Positions 7,709-14,741 of a stretch of DNA of 23,568 bases are shown in pieces. The first letter of the stretch is position 1, and each line of letters opens with the position of its first letter. This DNA comes from JAVBRU01 sp031547595 (GTDB lineage Bacteria; Bacillota; Clostridia; Christensenellales; Aristaeellaceae), in the NCBI GenBank assembly GCA_031547595.1, contig JAVBRU010000030.1, positions 1-23,568 on the forward strand, given 5' to 3'. Under the pieces are notes generated by a model. That model saw only the letters and a list, made by a program, of their open reading frames with translations, was not told the DNA's origin and made no database searches. The position numbers and the translations under genes were made by a program.

Positions 7709-8590
7709 CTATGCCAGGTCGTATGTAGAATACCCACAAGCAATGATCTTCTTTTGCAAATCATGAAAGCGCTGCGGTGCAGTGCTCCTGGAGAAAAACT
7801 CACGATTCTTTCCTTCCGAATAAAAGACGATGCGCGTAGCATAGGGCATGGTATAGAACTCGAGGTAGGGATCAGAAGCCAGTATATTGCTTTCGCCTAC
7901 GCAGCAGCCGTCACCGCCATGTTCGTTGTAAAAAAAGTAGGCGCAATCTCGATAATCGATAAAACTACGATCAAAGTGAATGCCGTCTGCACTGATGTCG
8001 ATGATATATTCATCGCTGGTGTTGCAATATCGGTTGTGATTCACGGTGGGTTTCACAGCACAGTCTGGCGTTGCGGAGGCGATTTTTTCTTTCAAATGCG
8101 CCCATTCCCGCCAGAAGGCGATATAGCCGCTCTTGCCAGGCTCCTCATCAGGCACGCTGCGCTGCGGGCTGGCAGTGTACACCTGCTCCACCTGCGCGGC
8201 AAAGGCAATGGCGGCATCCCGGTATTCATCAAACGGAACGGTGCATCCGCTCCCGTCTGCCAGCCAGAGCAGGATGTTTTCGCCCTCATGCTGCACATTG
8301 AAATCCGTGCCATTTGGGCACCCGGAAATGCACACGGTCTGCATGTCCTCGCCTTCGGCCAGCATGAAATGCCCGCAGCAGGGCAGCATTTGATATTCCT
8401 CGCTGCGAAAATGGTCGCAAAGCACAGTGCGCATGAGTTGCATTGCTGCGGCGCTGACACAGTAATAATCGTCGCCGATAACAGTATCATCCACCTTGAA
8501 CAGCACATGCCCATGCAGGCATAGATCGCGCTGCTGTTCTTCTTCTGTATCGCCCAGCCAGTATGGTTTGGATAAGGTCAGTGTGATCAT
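7709..8590 (-). CDS. Unrecognised 293-residue cytoplasmic protein
   Basis: I do not recognise this gene. The ATG at 8588-8590 follows AAGGAGAGG at good spacing, so it is probably translated. The protein has no signal peptide or membrane segment. It seems to have two parts. The first is an N-terminal region of about 160 residues with several cysteines (DLCLHGHVLFKVDD, MLPCCGHFM). The second is a C-terminal region of about 100 residues rich in aromatic and acidic residues (EYIIDISADGIHFD, RDCAYFFYNEHGGDGCC). A hydrophilic, proline-containing linker lies near residues 140-155. Size and composition recall small accessory proteins such as immunity proteins of polymorphic toxin systems, but no toxin gene is nearby and I do not assign that role. 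It has its own terminator downstream and is separated from the ABC genes by the hairpin array. Confidence 0.6.
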   Translation of the reverse strand: MITLTLSKPYWLGDTEEEQQRDLCLHGHVLFKVDDTVIGDDYYCVSAAAMQLMRTVLCDHFRSEEYQMLPCCGHFMLAEGEDMQTVCISGCPNGTDFNVQHEGENILLWLADGSGCTVPFDEYRDAAIAFAAQVEQVYTASPQRSVPDEEPGKSGYIAFWREWAHLKEKIASATPDCAVKPTVNHNRYCNTSDEYIIDISADGIHFDRSFIDYRDCAYFFYNEHGGDGCCVGESNILASDPYLEFYTMPYATRIVFYSEGKNREFFSRSTAPQRFHDLQKKIIACGYSTYDLA

Positions 8591-8676
8591 AATAACCTCT
8601 CCTTTGCAAAAACCTCACAAGGCAAAAGCATTTGCGGGGCTGACAGCAACAACCTCTTGGTTTCTTTCAGGGGATG

Positions 8677-8837
8677 CATGAAGGGGCCGCGGCCCCTTCA
8701 TGTGTAATCCACAGGGGTGGCTTTGCCACCCCGAGGAGCGGCTGGAATGCCGTTTCCTATATCATTTTCCGGCCGTGCGCTGAAGGCGCACAGGAAAATG
8801 ATGCACCCCCGAAGAAATGAAGAATTCATTTCTTCGG
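8677..8837. repeat. Array of four perfect inverted repeats in a 161-bp intergenic element
   Basis: Four separate hairpins fill the gap between 8590 and 8843. First, 8677-8702 is a perfect 26-bp palindrome centred on GGCCGCGGCC. Second, GGGGTGGC (8714-8721) pairs with GCCACCCC (8725-8732) around a TTT loop. Third, ATCATTTTCC (8761-8770) pairs with GGAAAATGAT (8793-8802), enclosing an inner stem GTGCGC/GCGCAC (8775-8780 and 8786-8791). Fourth, CCGAAGAAATGA (8809-8820) pairs with TCATTTCTTCGG (8826-8837). A minor stem CGGC/GCCG lies at 8739-8752. None is followed by a T-tract, so they are not simple terminators. On the minus strand they form the 3' end of the ABC exporter transcript. Remaining sequence at 8591-8676 shows only the ribosome binding site of the gene at 7709-8590. 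Confidence 0.85.
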
Positions 8838-8842
8838 AGCCG

Positions 8843-10603
8843 TTAGGAAAACTGCGCGTCGTACAGCTCGCGGTAGAAACCATTCTGACTCATCAGCTGC
8901 TTGTGCGTGCCGCGCTCCACCACGTTGCCATCCCGTACTACCAGAATGAGATCGGCATTCTTGATGGTGGACAGGCGGTGGGCAACCACAAAGCAAGTTT
9001 TGTCCCGCATCAGGCGGCGCATGGCCTGCTGGATTTGCACCTCGGTGCGGGTGTCCACGTTGGAGGTGGCCTCATCCAGTATCAGCATACGCGCATCCAC
9101 CAGCATGGCGCGGGCGATGGTCAATAGCTGCTTTTGTCCCTTGGAGATATTCGCGCCGTCGTCGGTCAGCACGGTGTCGTAGCCCTCGGGCAAGCTCATG
9201 ATATAGTTGTGGATCTTGGCGGCCTTGGCCACGTCCTCCACTTCTTCGCGCGTGGCGCCGGGCTTGGCGTAGGCAATGTTGTCGTAAATGGTGCCGGAGA
9301 ACAGCCATGTATCCTGCAACACCATGGAATACGCGTGGCGGAGGCTCGCCCTTGTGATGCCGGAAATGTCGTGCTCATCCACGGTAATACGCCCGCTGTC
9401 GATGTCATAAAAGCGCATCAGCAGGTTGATCAATGTGGTTTTGCCCGCGCCCGTTGGGCCAACGATGGCAATCAGGTTGCCGCTGCGGGCGTGGAAACTC
9501 AAATCCTTCAGAACGGGCTTGTCTTTGGTGTAGCTGAAGCACACCTTTTGCATTTCCACATCACCGCTGACGTTGGTAAGAGGATAGGCGTCCGGCGCGT
9601 CGGCAGGCTCCAGCGGCTCATCCAGCAGGGTGAACACACGGTCTGCCGCGGCCATGGCGGATTGCAATTCGCCAAAGATATTGGCAATCTCGTTGATGGG
9701 ACCGGAAAAGCGGCGGCTGTACTGCACGAAGGACGAGATATTGCCGATGCTCATGCTGCCCTGCATGTACATCAGCGCGCCAAACACGCTGATCAGTGAG
9801 AGGGACAGGTTGTTGATAAAGTTGACGGACGGGCCCATTACGCTGGAGTAATATTCGCTCTTATAATAGGATTGCACCACTTCTTCGTTGAGGGCATCCA
9901 GGGAGGCCAGCATGTTGTTTTCCTGATGATAGGCCTTGATGGTCTTCATGCCGCTGATCATTTCTTCGGAGAAATCATTCAGCTCGCCCATCTTGCGGGA
10001 GCGCAGCTTGAACAGCGGGCGCGTGTGACGGGTGATGAAGGTGGTGATGGCCAGTGACAGGGGGATGGTGACGGCAAAGATCAGCACCAGCGGCGGGGAA
10101 ATACTGAGCATCATGGCCAGAGACCCCACAATGGCGATGATGCTGGCAAACACCTGAATAACATCCGATGACAGAGAGGTGTTGATGGTATCGGTATCGT
10201 AGAAAATACGGCTGATCATATCGCCAATGGGGTGCGTATCCATAAAGCCCACGGGCATATCGCACAGGCGTTCAAACAAATCCTTGCGCATGCGCAGCGT
10301 GACCTTGCGGCTGATGCGCACCATCAGGATGGCCAGTGCATAGCCGAGGGTCGCGGAGCCGAGGTAGAACAGCAGCATCAGCACCACATAGTGCCCCACA
10401 GTAGCAAAATCCACCTGGCCGGGGCCAATGATGGCATCGATGGCCTTGCCGGAAAGATTGGGGCCGATCAATGCAAAGGAGTTGGACGCGATGGTGAGCA
10501 CCAGCGCGATCAGCAGCATCCACCAGAATTGCAGCATGTATTTCCCCAGGCGCAGCAGCGTGCGCTTGGTGTTGACGGGCTTTGAAGGCCTGCGTTCAGA
10601 CAT
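8843..10603 (-). CDS. ABC exporter subunit with intact Walker B glutamate and altered signature
   Basis: This 586-residue half-transporter has an exporter-type membrane domain (about residues 20-320, six hydrophobic segments) and a C-terminal ATPase domain. Walker A is GPTGAGKT at 382-389. Walker B is MLILDE with catalytic E511, and the switch histidine is H542 (VAHRLS). The ABC signature is ISKGQ at 486-490 instead of LSGGQ. The partner encoded upstream has a normal signature but a changed Walker B, so the two probably form a heterodimer with one active and one degenerate ATP site, as in TM287/288, BmrCD and TmrAB. The ATG at 10603 shares one base with the partner's stop (TGATG) and follows GGAGGTGAGG. 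The substrate is unknown; multidrug or lipid export is typical for this architecture. Confidence 0.93.
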   Translation of the reverse strand: MSERRPSKPVNTKRTLLRLGKYMLQFWWMLLIALVLTIASNSFALIGPNLSGKAIDAIIGPGQVDFATVGHYVVLMLLFYLGSATLGYALAILMVRISRKVTLRMRKDLFERLCDMPVGFMDTHPIGDMISRIFYDTDTINTSLSSDVIQVFASIIAIVGSLAMMLSISPPLVLIFAVTIPLSLAITTFITRHTRPLFKLRSRKMGELNDFSEEMISGMKTIKAYHQENNMLASLDALNEEVVQSYYKSEYYSSVMGPSVNFINNLSLSLISVFGALMYMQGSMSIGNISSFVQYSRRFSGPINEIANIFGELQSAMAAADRVFTLLDEPLEPADAPDAYPLTNVSGDVEMQKVCFSYTKDKPVLKDLSFHARSGNLIAIVGPTGAGKTTLINLLMRFYDIDSGRITVDEHDISGITRASLRHAYSMVLQDTWLFSGTIYDNIAYAKPGATREEVEDVAKAAKIHNYIMSLPEGYDTVLTDDGANISKGQKQLLTIARAMLVDARMLILDEATSNVDTRTEVQIQQAMRRLMRDKTCFVVAHRLSTIKNADLILVVRDGNVVERGTHKQLMSQNGFYRELYDAQFS

Positions 10604-12321
10604 CAGTCCTCACCTCCGATCTGCAGGGTAGCAATCTCGCGGTACAATTCGCAGCTTTGCAAAAGCTGTTCATGGGTGCCGATGCCGTGAATTTTGCCTT
10701 CTTCCAGCACAATCACCAGGTCGCAGTGCATCACGGCGCTGATGCGCTGGGCAATGGTGATGCAGGTGGTATCTTGATAGTGATTGCGCAGCGCGGCGCG
10801 CAGGTTGGATTCTGTTTTGAAATCCAGCGCGCTGGCGGCGTCGTCCAGAATCAGGATATCCGGCGTGCCCGCCATGGCGCGCGCCAGCAGCAGCCTCTGC
10901 TGTTGCCCGCCGGAGAAGTTTTGCCCGCGCGAGGCCACAGCGGCTTGCAGGCCCCCCTTTTCCTCTACAAACATGGCCGCCTGCGCATCCTGAAGCGCGG
11001 CATTGATTTCGTCCAGCGATACCTCGCGCCCCAGGCGCACGTTGTCCTCCACATTGCCGCGGAAGATGGCGTCATTTTGGAATACCACGCCAAACATCCG
11101 GCGTAGCTCGCCCAGCGGCAGGTTCCGGACATCCTGCCCATTGATGCGGATCACGCCCGTGTCCACATCATATAGCCTGAGCAGCAGCTTGATCAGCGTG
11201 GATTTGCCCGCGCCTGTCGCGCCCAGGATGCCCAGGTGCTGGCCGTGCTGCAGGGTGAAGGTGATGTCCTCCACGTTGGGCACTTTTTTATTATACGAGA
11301 AGGTCACATGGTCAAATACGATGTGCGCTGCACCGGGCTGCGCCTTGGCATCATCGGTAGACAAAGGCAGCGATTGCTCCACCTCACCCTCCAGCACCTC
11401 GTCAATACGGCGGGAGGAGGCCAGCGCCTTGGAGTACATCGTCAAAATGCGCGTGATGGTCAGCATAGCGTTAAGAATGATGGTGAAGTATTGCAAAAAG
11501 GAAATCAGATCGGCGGATGCGGCCAGATCGGCGTCGACGCGCCGTGCGCCCACCAGCACCACCAGCACGAGACCGGCGTTGAGCAGCAGCTGCATCAGCG
11601 GGCCGTTGATGGCCATGATGGAAGCAGCCTTGGTTTCAGAGCGGGCTACTTCTTCGTTGACGGCGTTATATCGGCGCTTTTCATCCTCTGTCTTAGACAG
11701 CGCCTTGATGATGCGGATGCCGCTCAAATTCTCGCGCACAATGCGTGTCAGGCTGTCCACATTCTCTTGCAGCTTGGTATACAGCGGAACGCCTTTTTTG
11801 GAGATGTACCACACAATCAGTGCCATAAACGGCAGGATGGCAAGCAGCAAGCTGGCCAGTACGGTATCCTGCAGCATGGTAAAAAGGATGCCGCCAATCA
11901 GCAGGATGGGCGCGCGGATGCCGATGCGCTGGATCATGCCGATCATGCGGTACACATAATAGGTGTCGGTGGTCATGCGCGAGATCAGCGAAGGGATGGT
12001 GAAGCGGTCAATCTCCCGGCTGGTCAGGTGCGTGATCTGGCCAAACAGGTCGTGCCGCAGCGATCGCGTGGCATCGCGTGCCACCGAGGCCGCCACGCGG
12101 TTGGCATACACGTTGCCAACCAACGCCAGGACGGAAGCAAGCAACATAATACCGCCCCACAAGTAGACTGCGCCTACGTTGTTGAGCGGCACGATGTTTT
12201 TGAGTACATGGGTCAATAACCAAGGCAGCAGCAGGTCCATAATAGTGCCCAGGAACTTACAGATCATTCCCCCCACAACGGTGCGCATGTAGGGGCGAAC
12301 ATAGCGCATAATGAGTTGCAA
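10603..12321 (-). CDS. ABC exporter subunit with degenerate Walker B (Asp) and Gln in place of the switch His
   Basis: This 572-residue half-transporter has an exporter-type membrane domain at about residues 10-305, then the ATPase domain. Walker A is GATGAGKS (367-374) and the signature is a canonical FSGGQ (469-473). The Walker B end reads ILILDD, so the catalytic glutamate is replaced by D494. The switch histidine is replaced by Q525 (IAQRIS). These are the usual marks of the degenerate partner in heterodimeric exporters. The start is TTG at 12319-12321, supported by a GAGG box about 10 nt upstream; an in-frame ATG four codons later is too far from it. It is the first gene of a two-gene operon driven by the promoter at 12376-12404. 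Confidence 0.92.
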   Translation of the reverse strand: MQLIMRYVRPYMRTVVGGMICKFLGTIMDLLLPWLLTHVLKNIVPLNNVGAVYLWGGIMLLASVLALVGNVYANRVAASVARDATRSLRHDLFGQITHLTSREIDRFTIPSLISRMTTDTYYVYRMIGMIQRIGIRAPILLIGGILFTMLQDTVLASLLLAILPFMALIVWYISKKGVPLYTKLQENVDSLTRIVRENLSGIRIIKALSKTEDEKRRYNAVNEEVARSETKAASIMAINGPLMQLLLNAGLVLVVLVGARRVDADLAASADLISFLQYFTIILNAMLTITRILTMYSKALASSRRIDEVLEGEVEQSLPLSTDDAKAQPGAAHIVFDHVTFSYNKKVPNVEDITFTLQHGQHLGILGATGAGKSTLIKLLLRLYDVDTGVIRINGQDVRNLPLGELRRMFGVVFQNDAIFRGNVEDNVRLGREVSLDEINAALQDAQAAMFVEEKGGLQAAVASRGQNFSGGQQQRLLLARAMAGTPDILILDDAASALDFKTESNLRAALRNHYQDTTCITIAQRISAVMHCDLVIVLEEGKIHGIGTHEQLLQSCELYREIATLQIGGED

Positions 12322-12375
12322 AGTAAACTAACCTCGTCTTTCCACACATTTCTTCCTTATAATTCACACTTAATA

Positions 12376-12404
12376 ATCATACGCTCTTTTGCGCATTTTT
12401 TCAA
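12376..12404 (-). promoter_or_regulatory. Sigma-A-type promoter of the ABC exporter operon
   Basis: On the minus strand, TTGAAA (12404-12399) and TATGAT (12381-12376) are separated by exactly 17 nt. The predicted transcript would begin about 50 nt upstream of the TTG start at 12321. Confidence 0.7.
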
Positions 12405-12465
12405 GCAAAAAAGGCCTCTTTCTAAAAATTAAATGATTTGCCTGTGATTTTTGTCCGCCTTGGTG

Positions 12466-12471
12466 TATAAT
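12466..12471 (+). promoter_or_regulatory. Probable -10 element for the TM1266-family operon
   Basis: A perfect TATAAT lies at 12466-12471, 198 nt upstream of the coding start. No good -35 hexamer is present at 16-18 nt spacing (TGTGAT at 12443-12448 is poor), so the promoter may depend on an activator or may be a chance match. Confidence 0.45.
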
Positions 12472-12596
12472 AGAGATGTAGCAAAAGCGTCAACCCTTCG
12501 TGAGCTTTCATTCGGGCGAGAACGCGGCTATCAATCAATCAGTTGCCCTCAAGGGGAGGATTCGTCCGAACCAAGAGTGAAAGGAGGCGGCGCAAT

Positions 12597-12623
12597 ATGC
12601 GTATTTGGATGGAAGCCCCGTAG
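12597..12623 (+). CDS. Possible 8-codon leader peptide (upstream ORF)
   Basis: AAAGGAGG at 12580-12587 is one of the strongest ribosome binding sites in the window and lies 9 nt before an ATG that opens the peptide MRIWMEAP, then TAG. The stop falls inside the left arm of the following hairpin, so a ribosome here could affect hairpin folding. No homologue is known to me. The strong ribosome binding site is the main support. Confidence 0.4.
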   Translation: MRIWMEAP

Positions 12624-12648
12624 CCTTTGGCATCGGCGCTTATTTTAT
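12613..12648 (+). terminator. Attenuator-like hairpin in the leader
   Basis: AAGCCCCGTAGCC (12613-12625) pairs with GGCATCGGCGCTT (12629-12641) at 10 of 13 positions around a TTT loop. It is followed by ATTTTATT. This could terminate transcription in part before the TM1266-family gene. The mismatches make it weaker than the other terminators here. Confidence 0.4.
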
Positions 12649-12669
12649 TGCAGTGAGGGGTATCATACC

Positions 12670-13011
12670 ATGGACGAGCGCATTGGGTTTATCGGCATCG
12701 TGATGGAGGACTTGACCAGGACCGCGCAGGTAAATGCCATCGTGGCACATTATCAGGATATGGTGCTGGGGCGCATCGGCGTGCCCGACCATCAGGCCGG
12801 GCTGGCGGTGATTGGGCTGCTCATCCGCGGTGAACCGGGGCGCGTGGGCGCGTTTACGGGCAAGCTGGGCAATGTGTCCGGCGTGTCTGTCAAAAGCGCG
12901 ATGACCAGCAAAAGTGTAGAGAAAAGAGGAAACGATCATGAAAAAAATAATCAAGATATTGTCCGTAGTGGTGATGATTGTGGCGCTGATTGCGGTGGTG
13001 GCAACGGCTGA
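12670..13011 (+). CDS. TM1266-family iron-only hydrogenase system putative regulator, C-terminally extended
   Basis: The first 82 or so residues match the TM1266 family (TIGR03959 type), small ferredoxin-fold proteins found near [FeFe]-hydrogenase maturation genes. Matching segments are RIGFIGIVMEDLTRTAQVNAI, MVLGRIGVPDHQAGLAVIGLLI and AFTGKLGNVSGVSVKSAMTSK. The function is unproven; a regulatory, ACT/NikR-like role has been suggested. Family members normally end near this last motif. Here the frame continues about 30 residues, overlapping the next gene by 74 nt out of frame. A TAG sits one base out of frame at 12917-12919, so a small indel may have removed the original stop. The ATG at 12670 follows GAGGGG. 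The frame is open further upstream but lies in the leader. No hydrogenase genes are in the window. Confidence 0.8.
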   Translation: MDERIGFIGIVMEDLTRTAQVNAIVAHYQDMVLGRIGVPDHQAGLAVIGLLIRGEPGRVGAFTGKLGNVSGVSVKSAMTSKSVEKRGNDHEKNNQDIVRSGDDCGADCGGGNG

Positions 13012-13897
13012 GACGGCAGTGCCCGTGCGCGTAGCCACCATCAAGGGCCCCACCGGTATGAGCATGGCGCACATGATGGCGGAGAATAACGGCGCATATG
13101 ATTTTACTCTGGTAGGCGCGCCGGAAGAAATCCTGGGCATGATGGTCAATGGCTCGGTGGATATCGCGGCGGTGCCCATCAACCTCGGGCCGGTATTGTA
13201 TAACAAAACAGGCGGCGGCGTGCGCCAGCTGGGGCTGATCACCCGCGCCATGCTGTATGTGATGGAGAAGGGCGACAGCATCCAATCGATTGATGATCTG
13301 GCGGGCAAGACCATCGTGATGGCCGGCCAGGGTGCGACGCCGGAGTTTGTGCTCAGTTACTTGCTCAAGGTGAACGGCGTGGAAAACGTGACCATCGATT
13401 ACCGCAGCGAACATACGGAGGTTATCACCATGGCTGCCAGCGGCATGGCGGATATCATCCTGGTGCCGGAGCCGAACGTGACGTCGCTGCTGATGAAGGA
13501 CAGCGCCTTCCGTATTGCGCTGGATCTGAACGAAGAGTTTGAGGCCGCGGTGCAAAAGGATGGGCGCGAAGGTGCGGTATTATCTATGAGCGCTGTCATC
13601 GTGCGTACTGAATACCTGGAAAAGCACCCGGACGAAGTGGCGGCATTCATGCGCGATCTTGAGGCTTCCATCCTGTTCACCGAAGAGGATGTTGAGAAAG
13701 CTGCGCAGGAGGTGGCCGCCGCGGGCATCCTGCCCAGCGCCGCCATTGCACAGCAGGCACTGCCCCGCTGCCACCTAACCTATGTGACAGGCGAGGATGC
13801 GCAAACTGAGGTGCAGCTGTTGTACCAAATCCTGCTGGAGGCAAACCCAGCGTCCATTGGCGGCAAGCTGCCGGATGATGCGTTTTATGTGAAATGA
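12938..13897 (+). CDS. NMT1/SsuA-type ABC transporter substrate-binding protein without lipobox
   Basis: This 319-residue periplasmic-binding-protein-like protein is related to the NMT1/THI5, SsuA and TauA groups. Supporting segments are VRVATIKGPTGMSMAHMM, a VNGSVDIAAVPINLGPVLYNK lobe, and SIDDLAGKTIVMAGQGATPEFVLSYLL. The signal peptide is residues 1-24 with a likely type I cleavage site at ATA|E. There is no lipobox cysteine, which is unusual for a Gram-positive binding protein. The ATG at 12938 follows AGAGGA at 7 nt. It overlaps the TM1266-family gene. No permease or ATPase gene follows; a strong terminator comes next. The ligand cannot be told from sequence: HMP/thiamine precursors, sulfonates or similar small molecules are possible. 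Confidence 0.85.
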   Translation: MKKIIKILSVVVMIVALIAVVATAETAVPVRVATIKGPTGMSMAHMMAENNGAYDFTLVGAPEEILGMMVNGSVDIAAVPINLGPVLYNKTGGGVRQLGLITRAMLYVMEKGDSIQSIDDLAGKTIVMAGQGATPEFVLSYLLKVNGVENVTIDYRSEHTEVITMAASGMADIILVPEPNVTSLLMKDSAFRIALDLNEEFEAAVQKDGREGAVLSMSAVIVRTEYLEKHPDEVAAFMRDLEASILFTEEDVEKAAQEVAAAGILPSAAIAQQALPRCHLTYVTGEDAQTEVQLLYQILLEANPASIGGKLPDDAFYVK

Positions 13898-13909
13898 TTG
13901 ATAGAATAT

Positions 13910-13948
13910 AGAGGGCGTGGAGCGTATAGGCACCACGCCCTCTTTTAT
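13910..13948 (+). terminator. Intrinsic terminator after the binding-protein gene
   Basis: GAGGGCGTGG (13911-13920) is perfectly complementary to CCACGCCCTC (13933-13942), extended by an A-T pair, with a 12-nt loop. It is followed by TTTTATTT. It closes the TM1266 / binding-protein operon and leaves the latter without transport partners. Confidence 0.9.
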
Positions 13949-14027
13949 TTGGGTTGAAATGAAACTTTGTTATATGGAATTTTAATTTAATAAATAAAGA
14001 ATAATGGGAATTATTTTGGAAATAGTA

Positions 14028-14055
14028 TTGACAATATGGAAAAGTGTGTTATCCT
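14028..14055 (+). promoter_or_regulatory. Strong sigma-A-type promoter upstream of the small secreted protein
   Basis: A perfect TTGACA (14028-14033) is followed after 16 nt by TATCCT (14050-14055). The surroundings are very AT-rich. The predicted transcript would have an untranslated leader of about 210 nt before the ATG at 14275. Confidence 0.7.
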
Positions 14056-14105
14056 ATATATGGATGTATAGTTGTTCTATGGATAATTACTTATGGCTTA
14101 AATCA

Positions 14106-14220
14106 CTTGTGAAATGCATGTTCACTCAAAAAGCTTGTATCATTATGTGAAGGAGGGTGGAAATTAGCAAATGGGCTGATTTGCTATGCAGAAAGAATGT
14201 GAAAAGCATTATTTCACAAG
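14106..14220 (+). other. Structured leader with nested inverted repeats
   Basis: CTTGTGAAAT (14106-14115) is perfectly complementary to ATTTCACAAG (14211-14220), about 95 nt away. It encloses a separate perfect hairpin, TAGCAAAT/ATTTGCTA (14165-14172 and 14179-14186) with a GGGCTG loop. This layout could fold into a closed, branched RNA domain. I know no riboswitch of this form. No gene is seen between 13949 and 14274 apart from the promoter and this leader. Confidence 0.5.
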
Positions 14221-14274
14221 CGGTTTTCTAGGACCGATTACCAAAGCAACAGATTATGAGAGGGGAAAATTCAG

Positions 14275-14727
14275 ATGAAAAGAAAACTGGTAGTTGTGCT
14301 GATTGTATTTACTCTGCTTGTCAGTGTGGTGCCTGCGTTGGCGGATAGTATGTCTCAAGAATTTAAGGCGCAGCATATCGAGACCTCTTACGATGGACAA
14401 TTTATTTATTATAATACTTCGGTTGCTATTGTAAACTTCAACTACGCAGTTCAGGAGACTCCTACCGAGTATCTTGGAGCAGTTAAGGTTTCCATGTCTT
14501 CGAGTGGTGGTACATATACCGTAAGGATAAATATATCTACCATTCCTGATTTTAATGCCCCTATCACAAACAACGGGAAAAAGCTAACTGTAACATATAG
14601 TGGAGGGAGTATAGCGATTTATCATCACAACCTTACATATATTGATGAAAATGGAGTACGTGAGACTAAACCTGATGTCGCATGCTGGAATACTCAATTC
14701 AATGTATCAAGGGTATATAACAAGTAA
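14275..14727 (+). CDS. Unrecognised small secreted protein
   Basis: This 150-residue protein has a clear type I signal peptide (residues 1-23, MKRKLVVVLIVFTLLVS, cleavage at ALA|DS). The mature domain of about 127 residues is rich in Ser, Thr, Tyr and Asn and in alternating patterns suggesting beta strands (TYTVRINISTI, KLTVTYSGGSIAIYH). I do not recognise a family. The ATG at 14275 follows GAGAGGGG. Coding sequence and flanks are clearly more AT-rich than neighbouring genes, which hints at acquisition from elsewhere or at a different expression regime. It has its own strong promoter and structured leader, and lies just upstream of a lipoprotein binding-protein gene. A hairpin between them may let the small protein be made in larger amount. 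Confidence 0.7.
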   Translation: MKRKLVVVLIVFTLLVSVVPALADSMSQEFKAQHIETSYDGQFIYYNTSVAIVNFNYAVQETPTEYLGAVKVSMSSSGGTYTVRINISTIPDFNAPITNNGKKLTVTYSGGSIAIYHHNLTYIDENGVRETKPDVACWNTQFNVSRVYNK

Positions 14728-14741
14728 GAGTAACCAGTCTT

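Larger units (their letters stand above)
12472..12669 (+). other. Structured 5' leader of the TM1266-family operon
   Basis: About 198 nt separate the probable -10 element from the TM1266-family ATG. The leader contains a small GGA-TTCG-TCC hairpin (12557-12566), a short ORF with a strong ribosome binding site (12597-12623), and a long imperfect hairpin followed by a T-rich stretch (12613-12648). I looked for the conserved cores of TPP, cobalamin, SAM-I, FMN, glycine, guanidine-I, ydaO and T-box leaders and did not find them. It may be an attenuation-type or uncharacterised cis-regulatory RNA. The rest of the gene-free stretch from 12322 holds only the two promoters. Confidence 0.5.

Noticed and set aside
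8677..8702. The 26-bp palindrome as an intrinsic terminator
   Set aside because: No T-tract follows on either strand.
12451..12669. Upstream extension of the TM1266-family frame to a start at 12451
   Set aside because: The stretch is open by chance: it includes the TATAAT element and leader hairpins, shows no family similarity, and the ATG at 12670 has its own ribosome binding site.
12472..12669. Known riboswitch classes in the leader (TPP, cobalamin, SAM-I, FMN, guanidine-I, ydaO, T-box)
   Set aside because: None of the conserved core sequences I know for these classes is present. This was by eye; a covariance search could overturn it.
14160..14200. Small upstream ORF after the GGAGGG at 14150-14160
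   Set aside because: The nearest ATG opens only two codons before a stop, so it is not a credible peptide.
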